Of a stretch of DNA of 64,000 bases, positions 55,201-61,765 are shown piece by piece. The notes under the pieces were generated by a model. It was not told the DNA's origin and searched no databases. It was given only the letters and a program-made list of their open reading frames with translations. Position 1 is the first letter of the stretch. Every line of letters begins with the position of its first letter. This stretch comes from Rhynchopus euleeides (taxonomy: Eukaryota > Euglenozoa > Diplonemea > Diplonemida > Diplonemidae). The stretch spans positions 1,364,001 through 1,428,000 of the forward strand of contig OY723289.1 of NCBI GenBank assembly GCA_963210315.1, read 5' to 3'. Made by a program: the position numbers and the translations under genes.

Positions 55201-58200
55201 GAGGCCCCTGCGCATAATGTCCAGCGTGAGATCGACATGTTGGAGTCCCCAGTTGAGGCGGCACGGAGGCAGACCGCCACAAAGCACCTGGGGACCGAGT
55301 CACCTTGGCAGACACAGCAGGATGCGGACGACGACAACTCCCTGCTGCGGGACTTCACCGCGACTGCCTCCTTCATCGTCGACTCCTCTGAAATTGACGC
55401 CTTCCGCAGCCAGACCTTCCAGCATGCCAACGAGGAGCCGGGGTCCCCCGGCTTTGGAGGGGATAAGATCGAAGTGCGCCCAGCGCACGACGGGGATGTC
55501 ATTGGGCTGTCGCTTGACCCGCTGGGCGACCTGGTTGGGAGCGGCCCTGTGGTGCGCGTCTCTCCTTCTGCCGACGGGGCACAGCCCCCCGAGCCCTCGG
55601 TGGAGGCTCCCGAGCTGCCGCCGCATCAGGGTCTGGTCCACTCGCAGAGCGCCGGCGATCTCATGGAGGGGGTCTCGCGGGCTGCGGTGAAGCCGCAGGT
55701 CGTTGCTCCGGCTGACGATGTGCCTGTGATTACAACCACAGTGGTGCCGAAGCAGCCTTCAGTGAAGAAGGACCCAGGTGGGCCCCGAAGGCCCAAGCCG
55801 AAAGCGGCGTCGAAGAAGAAGAAGAGGCACGACGACGAACAGACGAGGCGGCCGAGCATCTTCGACGGGTTTGCAAGCGTCGGAGGGGGGGACCCCTGGA
55901 ACGACGACAGTGCAGATGCGGACCCCTCGGGCTCACCCACCAACGAACAGCGGTTTGCAGACTTCGACTCTGCACCGGACACCAAGATGGGGGTGTGCGA
56001 TGAGCTCTACGAAGGGCAGCTGGGGATGAGTGTCAGGTCGCAGAGGCTGGAGCGTTTCTTCAGCACACGGGGGGGTGACGAAGACGAGGACAAGCTCTGC
56101 AGCATGGGCGAAGGCTTCTCCCGCATGAGCCGCGATGCGGAGCTTGCCCTCTATGAGGATGGCAAGGAGTTCTTCGACGACGACGTTGTCATCAAGGCAA
56201 TGTCATTGCACGGCTGCTTCCAAGACCTGCAGGATGCGGAACGCCCTGACGACCTGGAGGGCACCGACGAGACCGCACCCACCGTCAAGGCCCACGCCAC
56301 GAGGGACAAGGGGAAAGGCCACGATGCAGACCAGGCCCAGGGTTCCGCACCCGAGTTCCTTGTCGAGATCTCGAAGCCTGGGGTGGACACCGACACGGAG
56401 CACACTCCAGTGCATGAGCGGCGTGTCGAGATCCGGTCACCCTCGATCCGCGTCAAGAAGAAGCACGCTGCTGTGCAGGAGGCTGCGCAGAGCGTCCCTG
56501 CTGTGATGGAGTGTGACATCGAGCAGCTGGGCAGTGGGGACGAGTCGGACGACGGGTCCCCCCGGCGGAAACGCGCTGCTGACACCGAGGACGTCAAGCT
56601 GGAGCACGACGACGAGCTGGGTGCCACGCTGCCCTCCTGGGTGCCGCTTGCAGTGCGCCTCAACCTTAAGCTTGCCGTCAAGGCCTATCAGGGCTTCGCT
56701 GTTGTCCCCCGCCTCATCGAAGAGCGGAAGGACACATGGAAGGACTGGTTCGAACACGAGGCCCCTGAGATGCTCCCCATGCCCGGTGGCATCGCTGTTA
56801 CGGCGACGGGACACTTCGACAAGCTGCTCATGCTGCGCTGCTTCCGGCCCGACCGCATCCTGCAGTCTGCGCAGCTCTTCATCAACACCACCCTCGGGGA
56901 GGACTACTCGGAGCCCACAGAGGTCAGCTTCCTGGATGCTATAGAAGGCGCCACCATCAGCACCCCTGTGCTGTGGCTCATCAGCCCTGGGGTGGACCCT
57001 ACCGGCGAGATCGACGCCCTCAGCAAGCGGGTGAAGCAGAAGCTCAGCGTGCTGACCATCGGGGAGGACGAGGAGCGCCGGCAGGAGGACGGGCAGACCG
57101 AGGTGCATGACAGGTCATCCGCCCATGCCTCCTCTGTCCACCACTCCTTTGTGTCGAAGTCTGTCAGCCGGAGCATCAGGGTCAGCAGCACGAGGACAAC
57201 GATCTGTGCGCAGGATCCCTCTGCGATGGAGATGGACCAAGAGGCAGGCGTGAACGACGAGGATACGGACAACGTGGCGGAGTGGGGTGTGATTGAGAAT
57301 GAGCTGGAGAGCGGGTCGTGGGTGCTGCTGCAGAACATCCACTTCTCCCGCCCTATCGTGCAGAAGCTGCGGCAGTACCTCGAGGCGCGCCATGCGGAGA
57401 CGGAGCGTGAGAGGGAGGTTCAGATGCAGGAGTCTCTGAAGCACGTGCGTGAGAACCACAGCAACACGCTCAGCAACACCATGCGGAACTCCGACATGTG
57501 GAATACACACGCCATCCGCTCCCACGAGAAGAAACCCAAGGCAGCACCTGACGCTGTGCCACCTCCTGCGAAGGTGCAGTCCCACGAGTCATCCCGGCTG
57601 CTGCTGACTGCAGACCTCTCCGCCGTCGATGGGATCCCTCTTTACCTTCTGGAGAACTGCCACAAGATCTGCAGCAACAGGCCGCCTGGGGTGCGCAGGT
57701 CGATGAAGCAGGCTGTGGATTCGCTGAGCAGCGAGTTCGTCACCACCTTCAAGAGGCCCGAGTTCAAAACCCTGGTGTACGCGGTGTGCCTCATCCACTG
57801 CCTCCTCCGCAACCGCGGGAGGTACAAGCCTAACGGGTGGGGTTCCGACTACATCTACCAGCTCTCCGACATCCCCGCTGTGACGGCTTTCCTCCACCAC
57901 CACTTCAGCCTCCTGGGTGACACAGGGCCTAGGTGCAAGCCGGTGGACTTCACATGCATCGACTACATGATCGGGTCCATATTCTATACAGGTGATGTTG
58001 CGGAGGAGACTGACAGGAGCACAATCCTGTCTCAGATTTCGTGGTATTTCCGGGGTCTTATGGAGACGCCTGTAAGTGACCGGTCAGACATTGAGGTTGC
58101 CCCGGGTGGCTACGTGGTGCAGTGGGGGATGAACCTGCAGGACTTCCAGACCTTCATCTCAGCCATCCCCCCTGTCGACACGGCTGCGGCTTTCGGGCTG

Positions 58201-59214
58201 CACAACGCTGTCGATGGTGTGGTCACCTCGCAGTCGTTCCTCAACACCGTTGCGACCGCCATGGCCAAGCCGGTGGTGCTCCGCCCAGTCCACCGGGTGT
58301 GCCAGATCCTGGAGATCCTGCTGTGGAAGTTCAACGGGATGTGCCCCCTATCGGCCTCCAGGAGGCGAGGCCCCCACAACCCCCCCTCGCTCTGCATGAC
58401 CCCGCTGTACGACAGCCCGCTGGACCGGTTCCTCCAGGCGGAGATCCAGATGTTTGACGCGATGATCCGCCGTGTCCGCCAGCAGATTAAGAACGTCCTC
58501 AGCGGTATACACGGCATCCGCAACCTCTGCGAAGGCGAGTTCGACATACTGGAGGATCTGCAGGCGGGTCGCCTGCCCCGCTTCTGGCCCCAGGTGGACA
58601 AGCATGACTTTGGCGGGAGCCTGTGGAAGTGGGGTGCCCACCTGCATCAGCAGCACAGCCAGCTCAACACCTGGGAGGAGACGGGGCTGCCGCGCGTCGT
58701 GTGGCTCGGTGGTCTGGCAAACCCGCGCGGGCTTCTCGCTGCCTTCCTGCAGCAGGCTGCAGAGACGGATGGCCGCATGCTGATGTCGCTGGGCACAGAG
58801 GTGACTGTCTCAAAGAGCTACTTCGATACCGAGATCGAGCCAGGGCCAAGGGTGCTCTACTTGCGTGGGGTTGCCCTGGAGGGTGCTCTCTGGGACAGCG
58901 AGCACCGCACCCTCACGACGCAGGTGTCTGCTGTGCATTCCAGGACAATCCCTCTTGTGTGCGTGTCGGTTGTGGATCTGACGCAGCCAACCGAGCAGCA
59001 GACGCAACGTGTCCACAAGAACCGGAAGGGCAGTGAGAATGACCTTGCCGAGCTCGGCGGTGACGCCAAGGTGGAGCTGCCCCCCAACGTGTCTGAGATC
59101 CCGTGCTTCTCGTGCAGGTCGCGGGGAGATGCGAACCTCATCACCAATGTCCGCGTCGAGCTGTCGAACAAACACTACTGGAGAGCCAAGGGTGTCGCAT
59201 TCTTTGCGGATTAG
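43216..59214 (+). CDS. Dynein heavy chain, divergent, probably axonemal
   Basis: 5,332 residues in one uninterrupted frame from MEKQHDGMTKLSFM; families usually run about 4,000-4,700. It is the ATP-driven motor subunit that walks on microtubules. N-terminal tail and linker, then six AAA modules. AAA1 P-loop GPSSVGKT near residue 1925 with Walker B FDDF instead of FDEF; AAA2 GAADSGKS near 2216; AAA3 GGRCCGKT near 2545; AAA4 QPGYGRRS near 2927, with Arg for Lys as often in axonemal chains. Coiled-coil stalk and microtubule-binding domain about 3160-3480. AAA5/6: LIDPQRRG, PVVLENCSGNIHADIWDLL. C-terminal FDKLLMLRCFRPDR, LISPGVDP, GSWVLLQN, LYLRGVALEGALWD. A ~500-residue acidic, basic and Pro-rich insert (about 3978-4475) splits the C-terminal region. 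No GFCK-like canonical tail test was possible, so the arm type is not assigned. Confidence 0.88.
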   Translation: MEKQHDGMTKLSFMAPGGRRSDQMLAVMQAAKRFGHSSSKVEEVAAADPVPGEDVVGTLIQNVARTLFDIEAAGSLKRSVQMDDVHRFIDGEEDIISFVVTEDMDTGHDEPTGRHVASQLPYSMNRSSNRCARSIDRSGKYEGRHRVAQAMSWNRSMRGQQSHLTSLEDKSRAGPVPLTPGSSVSSRAAAMNSIKADEVLAKMQKPAPPAPVVDRHLPVVVLRGIPQQNDEYFQVCYLMKVGRVTSADEVMMGLFVNEKPLEYCASLLQCLNSKEASLSLMALASAESRMLKLPQQKPDTLLTPESMASFVESWGDLLERVVSQSIPSDDFHNNADSLTEGPRYEIELWMTCKPMISAVLDHTHQSGLQRALECCDDHPVAAAYRHAEHTARGTIKEADGMARTLASLHHLFSPLYCDDFRQVVTSLPLICHTIMYLKQLSPHYSRTSNLTRLLKRVTVQLITHLKSIIGAECGGDVLWSITASADGVDSMLTWCEQVHAMAKEFRAAITQACNDYKVHVDVFFVVAGRLELFCKRVAKLAELFTYMKRYNLLAMRQLPGTEQCVVRFKRLLQQLRFSGIDVFEYTTPAFDRAFITMRESLEELDASLRIMIKNAFEKVTDVNQSYMLLKTFSSALSPSVVGKKHLIILERFASEMLRLHSYFERYKGKPPGHRNALPLVSAVGWSRLLSKKLTEKAQILSKKTPESSGRVFSRAVAAYNTAASAVVRYESTCLASCKSYFTTGLSGLRSPPILVWTDEGLEAFIDHQGLVSLNVAKQLQRLGVDLPYEVRTTLDLVPFTNKNLALLQCLTDRYTTVLQNLPSYLRPVAAPLIAHVNEALRPGLEGPISWMSVGITQFIETVEGVVKNLIESMSHIKVIADDWLGHALLTVSDALYLDLSKAPYTLDEFATAQKRHLRKQPQLVKRCSIAVERGCLTLLEFLPEVSYSSRQKLLRHFYRQLTKELIGVTVRSLEALRNAVSHRLIAQTFLNFKATPFLKVCLYLGSSGVEVDPKPSEIYDTITKVGAGMMDVTRGLEPWQSYPEEAVSEEISRSKEVIKKLFLLSGSASDLEAQLRRQMERFGKYEPLWTKSKEVTARQFGELSPTLEQYELEVARYREMLHDLRELPDAITAPPFLIDITSLRSSLADSITQWILSFQKPVHVLARASLEDLKSRLDGLEAKLTADAPATLPVLASLVQTLSEMRDFSSEIDQIFHPMRNRYDFLIQGGYAVPEAERNYVSDLKYRWQKMMGLADTMNDYVQKIQWFIRRDLIHDMERFRVEVTVFANKFRGFKVTLDTLQALDALERLRKNEVVVKDMVKRCFEHHAGAQLFSIPFTRHPLLEQCEREFKQLMQMYVLRNRVGEEEHRIKQMFWADVNLVLVSASVQLLSAEFKALPTSLSERTVYGGLSDILGNLRSHIPLLKMLSEPCIQARHWQRLMAICEHQWSIKPDVFRVKDVLSANLAHKREAIEELVLCASKEAHIEKSLSQVAEMWETRQFLFVPRFKGWGDILDASDVYAVKDALEESQLMLTALLSSRYINFFKEETERWMQTLATTAEMMAKWMEVQTAWLHIEGVFSGDRIARQMPDEVRRFAIIDQQWCKIINRAKQSTNVISFCTGNDLAVLPSLANHLSECQLKLHVYLEEKRECFPRLYFVSERMLLQILASPDASFLPSVFYGVTEGVVQEQDGGGVILTGLVSAGDRPLTLMKPVVCDGNVEQWLCELRQETHSTMRDVVRQAAVELHHIMGADNVDVNFFLAPRPLQVNQLMIHLLWTGETSAMLSTNRGEGRRHEGRRSKVGYLAASLVKAISNVPRETIQSFQAVTCTALYFSEVAQRIQQVVKRKDADPNTVLWDWMRLLRVYWKGEGEQCSVRCVDADLPYGFDYLGFREKLVITPLTERCFVTLFQAMMLHLCGALVGPSSVGKTDTIKDLGSICGRTVIVFNCSQTMASSCVGSILRGLVQSGDWGMFDDFPRIPAAVLSTMASQITCVFTALKKRITNFIFTDGLPCKVNHNMGCFMTMQGHYTSVVPDNLKTLFRTASMIVPDRFLITRAKLVTLGFKDYSGLARKVDQLFRLLECKFGNDYDLGLRTLAPVFDFVAAPPDPTAQRQRGSFFCATTSAVMQLGEAELVNALDRTLRPKLKAEDANELTSLMGMIFVAEPSEADPDSTDTLCVIARSMGLRHPPDFIHKADELHVVQRTRHGILVTGAADSGKSSVIKVVLQGLTENENLKHKAVRLHPRALTCEEMYGCLDSATGKWLEGVFSSLFNKANNEARGTQCTWVICDGPVQQDWVENLTTVLDSTKVLSLSNGDRIQMAPTTRLVFESLHIQDVTPSMISRLGLVHLRGNEVNIEDRIDAYIRDVESMGEFEGLAGELCDLIRQHFYLHAYPMFTICKSEIEKRFGEFDPRSTIIHCLQAACQMLQQLRRVTDASDCCERVCWSLLSTLLGSLCGKRGRIQLDNYIRHKATRGSLPPKRSVIYNYTISPVTGEWMPLSPTIVPVDGICSAYMPTLQTEHVIKHAEVCLRAKIPVLITGGRCCGKTTLLQAALRSVEDVASWQRVKLWNSTTAPKLRSAVETYFMKKMGNTFCPRNGGSLYLMFDDLHLPAQRSSDATEFIRQIVESQGYWGAWNTTEWRALADLACVATLDTSHPVRASARLLRHFVMLECESPTPDEVHYIVSNVIPSMQDRIKHMTVDIWLKCRRTLLPSPSRPHLIWSMVKIWRVLHGTALAPHKFKGNKPGQLAVWKNEVLREFGDPLPQERDRAWLKAAVATMLQHDRLPDEGHVVHYYVKHESVIKEMAGESARPKSSMTNRKATRMMSSVLLRKVSLHNRVAGLRDMMNGLQIKNYGFKGASLVYDHVPHAELTRTLRKAHGLLKEGKGELSDIVLIPDMIFHVARVARVLSTPRGSMLLVSQPGYGRRSLVRLAAHVCGQSFHDLTNPQGGANEALERLKHAVKASGITGPQCAFVKDDFPFSMEIILEKLRHLADFNDLSLLLSQEIGAINQILLSPVTGGCNTQTNDTPTESPASHKCNYAPVPDRQPVLSQTFLKRVQDNFHFVLCLSPATIRHRTFVRDYSVFFTQCIVDWYVPWSKRSVAAVVSGLISSSPLTERGHALFAKKIGQTAASLHAAAVALAKDYMQEGRQVRFDIRDLQKFVQIFITTFQKKKKEMCLYVAKARVGLHRLRETSDDIQKLQALAANKEELLKESQQKQALLRAETYEISQEVQNKRRKVDAAKVDLAAKAGKVSEARHSVQADLECIKPAFEGAKRALECIAPADLKNIRAMSNPPYAVRRVFEPLLMLLHQPLAEVRVDEAKSRTFQLQDSWHSSGKALCRADFMQNIAEFTSVRKDYINDETVEFMWAIMPEEDFSFERVRKSSGNLGAILTWARVVSDYCTLRKTTEHLLVAVRHAEGKARASNVKLQKAQESFEATNQEARRIARQLDDLKRLQGQCEEEAGKIRMSSEAAVSFVGGLISLRQRWTHAVNTFDEMITQLPFNILAFAFATIYAGPFNETYRAKLFEIVNRICGATDTRKPLEAFFSRDTATVSQNPLLSPVLSPSMSSIPLMSGPLDQFYQTSLNIIYSVLPHRFSFLIDPQRRGLQLIKDCGYSKNINCFSAAEGYFVENLIDSMKAGVPVVLENCSGNIHADIWDLLRKNFVRNGRTVGVTVKGRHCEVSDGFELFLCCKEPDAVIHPQLEKLVSVVDFRASSLGFEQHFLNHALKEMKSDTTVELAGVRYALQTEEAKVQGHEAHILDSLATTTTAIVEDDDLLTHLFEVRHLVQEQQTKITKWQGICTKIEAAVLELQPVAVRGSSLFAVATLMSRVSPVYATSLAQFLHLFTTSIKSTDTLTVEQTGRRISNILLKLTQLVHTHFSRMVLEEHRAFFSLFFALHIATENGAVPPDGLQALISLGNSEHRPHHRDMAYAEDDKEYAALLDSCNFTPDAVSKRGLYSRAYLLTNSYADDQEDCFALEEEDEAPAHNVQREIDMLESPVEAARRQTATKHLGTESPWQTQQDADDDNSLLRDFTATASFIVDSSEIDAFRSQTFQHANEEPGSPGFGGDKIEVRPAHDGDVIGLSLDPLGDLVGSGPVVRVSPSADGAQPPEPSVEAPELPPHQGLVHSQSAGDLMEGVSRAAVKPQVVAPADDVPVITTTVVPKQPSVKKDPGGPRRPKPKAASKKKKRHDDEQTRRPSIFDGFASVGGGDPWNDDSADADPSGSPTNEQRFADFDSAPDTKMGVCDELYEGQLGMSVRSQRLERFFSTRGGDEDEDKLCSMGEGFSRMSRDAELALYEDGKEFFDDDVVIKAMSLHGCFQDLQDAERPDDLEGTDETAPTVKAHATRDKGKGHDADQAQGSAPEFLVEISKPGVDTDTEHTPVHERRVEIRSPSIRVKKKHAAVQEAAQSVPAVMECDIEQLGSGDESDDGSPRRKRAADTEDVKLEHDDELGATLPSWVPLAVRLNLKLAVKAYQGFAVVPRLIEERKDTWKDWFEHEAPEMLPMPGGIAVTATGHFDKLLMLRCFRPDRILQSAQLFINTTLGEDYSEPTEVSFLDAIEGATISTPVLWLISPGVDPTGEIDALSKRVKQKLSVLTIGEDEERRQEDGQTEVHDRSSAHASSVHHSFVSKSVSRSIRVSSTRTTICAQDPSAMEMDQEAGVNDEDTDNVAEWGVIENELESGSWVLLQNIHFSRPIVQKLRQYLEARHAETEREREVQMQESLKHVRENHSNTLSNTMRNSDMWNTHAIRSHEKKPKAAPDAVPPPAKVQSHESSRLLLTADLSAVDGIPLYLLENCHKICSNRPPGVRRSMKQAVDSLSSEFVTTFKRPEFKTLVYAVCLIHCLLRNRGRYKPNGWGSDYIYQLSDIPAVTAFLHHHFSLLGDTGPRCKPVDFTCIDYMIGSIFYTGDVAEETDRSTILSQISWYFRGLMETPVSDRSDIEVAPGGYVVQWGMNLQDFQTFISAIPPVDTAAAFGLHNAVDGVVTSQSFLNTVATAMAKPVVLRPVHRVCQILEILLWKFNGMCPLSASRRRGPHNPPSLCMTPLYDSPLDRFLQAEIQMFDAMIRRVRQQIKNVLSGIHGIRNLCEGEFDILEDLQAGRLPRFWPQVDKHDFGGSLWKWGAHLHQQHSQLNTWEETGLPRVVWLGGLANPRGLLAAFLQQAAETDGRMLMSLGTEVTVSKSYFDTEIEPGPRVLYLRGVALEGALWDSEHRTLTTQVSAVHSRTIPLVCVSVVDLTQPTEQQTQRVHKNRKGSENDLAELGGDAKVELPPNVSEIPCFSCRSRGDANLITNVRVELSNKHYWRAKGVAFFAD

Positions 59215-60196
59215 CATCCCTGGATCGGGATGGGGGGGTGCGGGGTACAGCTCATATGCAGCCACACAAACCTCTTACCCTGGTAGATGTTCGTGCCGGC
59301 CAGCATTGGAGTGAATCCAGCTGCGCACAGCACTGGCTGTCGCGCCGTTTTGTTGGTGGCCGTTTTGTTGTTTGTCCTGAAGTCTCAGTATATGACTTCC
59401 CCCCTCCCACCACGTGCCTATTGGAACGTCTAGGCTCTATCGAGCCGGATCACTTACACGCTGGCACGGTGGTGTGGGGTATGTATTCTTTATTGCGCTT
59501 GACAGTGCCGCCCGTGGTATTTGACCCCCGAATTCTGTTCCTTTTCGTCTTTTTGGTGGTTTCTATACATTGCCACGCTCAACCAACTTCATGAAAGTTT
59601 CTCCTTGAGAGTGCCGACTCGAAGTAGTTTCAGAGTATTTGCAAAGCCCTGCTTGTTTTCGGATGCCTGGTTTGCTAATTGCTGCTACCTACGGGGGTCT
59701 TCGGCTGTTGAAGAACGCGCGTTTTGGTGCATTTCACTGATTGTGTGCTCAAAACGCTGATCTTTGACAGAATCTTGCCGGTAGCGAAGACCCTCTATCT
59801 CCATGATTGCCTGCCTTTGCGTGCTGACCGCCTGATCACAAGCCTTTGCGTTGTTGAGTGCCGGTGGATTGCCACCAGCAACAATGCAGTGCGCGTGCGC
59901 CATGCGCTACCTGTATTGATTAGCACTTTCTAGTTTTGGGTCGAGATGAACCCATGATGCCGACATAACCGTGACCTAACAGCTAAGAACAACCGGTGGC
60001 ACGCCCCTCCCTCCCACGCATGCAGTTTGCGGCGAAAGAGGGCGGCCTCCCAGGGCTGGCCACAGACAAGTGATTTTATGTTTTTGTGGGGTTGCCATAT
60101 CGCACACCGACTCACACTCCCACCCACAGATTCTTACACAACACATTTTCTTCCGCATCTAGTTGCGACTACTACGGGGGAGGCAAACACTTCAAG
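59215..60196. other. Intergenic DNA with one MITE-like element
   Basis: Presumed 3' end of the dynein gene and promoter of the next. Apart from the MITE at 59693-59793 nothing is recognised. Confidence 0.4.
59693..59793. mobile_element. ~101-bp MITE-like element, family GGGGGYCYTCGCTAC
   Basis: Left GGGGGTCTTCGGC and right GTAGCGAAGACCC form terminal inverted repeats. The interior CGTTTTGGTGCATTTCACTG matches the core of the 14868-14975 copy (CGTTTTGGTGAATTCCCTG). Lies about 480 bp after the dynein stop. Confidence 0.6.
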
Positions 60197-61000
60197 ATGA
60201 TGTTCAACACCGCGCGTCTCGGGATGCTGGCGATGATGGCCGCTCTGGCGACTGCTCGCGTGGCGCCTGCGGACGATGAGGTCAAGGTCGAGATCATCTC
60301 AGCGGTCAACGGCAACGGCCTCGGTGCCGACCTGGTCTCCGTGGCACGGCCCGGGCTGTCCAGCGTGAACGTGGCGATCCTTGCAGACGGGGTGGACGCG
60401 TGGCCTGACCTGATGGGGTCGCGCCTGCACACCCCGCCGGCGTTCCTGGAGCTGCTGCCGGTGACGATGGGCGAGTGGCAGCTGGCTGTGGGGTCGAATG
60501 TGAAGTTCACGTGCCCCGACACGCCGGCCGTGACGGATGTGTGCGTCGCGTGGGTCTTCTTCTACACATGCTCGCACACCTGCGTGACGAAGTACCAGGG
60601 CGGGCTGCCTGGGCTGCTGTCGGTGACACCCGGTTGGGAGCGCAACCAGTGCGCGCCGCGTTTCTCCACGGGTGTGCCGAGCGGGTACCACCACCCCATG
60701 GGGGCGTTCCGCAAGCAGCTGGCCCGTGGGGAGTCGACGACGTTCTCGATTCCCGGGGCGGAGGCTGGCGAGTTCCTGGCCTTCGGGATCGACGGGAAGG
60801 GGCTGGACTGCGCACGCCACACGACCGCGGGTACGTGCCCGACCGCCACGGGGAAGTGCATGTGGGACGCGGTGAACTCGGAGTGCCGCCCCACGGACTG
60901 CAAGGGCGGGCGGGGCCCCTCCCCGCTGTGCCTTGAGTGCCCGTGGGAGGGTCTCGTCAGCCCGGCCCGCCCCTTCGCCGATGGCCCGTTCGCCCTGTAG
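60197..61000 (+). CDS. Secreted Cys-rich protein, function unknown
   Basis: 267 residues from the first of two adjacent ATGs at 60197. Residues 1-22 (MMFNTARLGMLAMMAALATA) look like a cleavable signal peptide. The mature part has an N-terminal beta-rich stretch (DDEVKVEIISAVNGNGLGAD), then a Cys cluster (FTCPDTPAVTDVCVAWVFFY, TCSHTC) and a C-terminal Cys group (LDCARHTTAGTCPTATGKCM, then ECRPTDC, LCLEC). The last group's spacing recalls small disulphide-rich extracellular modules. No membrane anchor after the signal. AATAAA lies at 61263, about 260 bases after the stop. I do not recognise the family. Confidence 0.68.
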   Translation: MMFNTARLGMLAMMAALATARVAPADDEVKVEIISAVNGNGLGADLVSVARPGLSSVNVAILADGVDAWPDLMGSRLHTPPAFLELLPVTMGEWQLAVGSNVKFTCPDTPAVTDVCVAWVFFYTCSHTCVTKYQGGLPGLLSVTPGWERNQCAPRFSTGVPSGYHHPMGAFRKQLARGESTTFSIPGAEAGEFLAFGIDGKGLDCARHTTAGTCPTATGKCMWDAVNSECRPTDCKGGRGPSPLCLECPWEGLVSPARPFADGPFAL

Positions 61001-61765
61001 GCTCTTGCGAGCCTCCCGACCGACCGTGACATGCTGTGTTTGCCTGTTAGTGTGTTTGCGATGCTGCATGCTGTGCGCCGGGGCGCATGGGGGCCGGCTT
61101 ATGCGACATGCATAAAGCTGGCACCCTGTTGCACCGGACTGTGCTGCATGCAGCCGCGTACATTCTGTGACTGTGCACCCTCAGAACCTTCTGAGGGTCT
61201 TTGCTGCTGATTCCGTGCTAACTATATCGCCAACGTCACCCCCCCGCTCTGCGGCACCCTAAAATAAACTTTACCGTCTTCCTGCCTTCTTTCTTCCTGC
61301 AGGGCGCTGGAGGCGGGCGCCGCCCCCTCCAGCCACTGTTTGCATTTCCACCCCGCGTCCGATGTGGCAACAGCCGATGGACACTTCTGCGGTTCCAGGT
61401 GAATCTTTCTACGCCTTACACTCCAAAAGAACCAGTCTTTATTGCTTCTGTTTACCCTTTGCCTTTCGCTGCAGTTGCGGTGCCCTGTCGGGGCACCGCC
61501 ATGCTTTCACCCCCAACCCTCGAGGCGCAGCACCACCCGACCCGGAGGGCCTCTGTGCAACGCAGACGGCCCACCCCTGGTCGACGTGCCGCTGTGCCTC
61601 CTGACCTGCGGTCAGCCCGAGAACAAGATCCACACATGTCAGTCAACCCTGCCCCCCCACCCCCACAGATATTTGCCTCCCTTTCGCGTGCCACACCCCA
61701 CCCCCACCACCCCACCACCCACAGACAGCACACGGGCTGGGGTGGGAAGACCAGCTTCTGTTGCG
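61001..61765. other. Intergenic interval between the Cys-rich protein and J-domain genes
   Basis: A candidate poly(A) signal AATAAA at 61263-61268. Open frames at 61400-61760 are short, Pro/Arg/His-rich and overlap in three phases, so I do not call a gene. Confidence 0.4.

Noticed and set aside
43087..59265. Minus-strand and alternate-frame ORFs of 100-450 codons across the dynein gene
   Set aside because: Shadows of strong GC3 bias in the dynein gene; none has a domain of its own.
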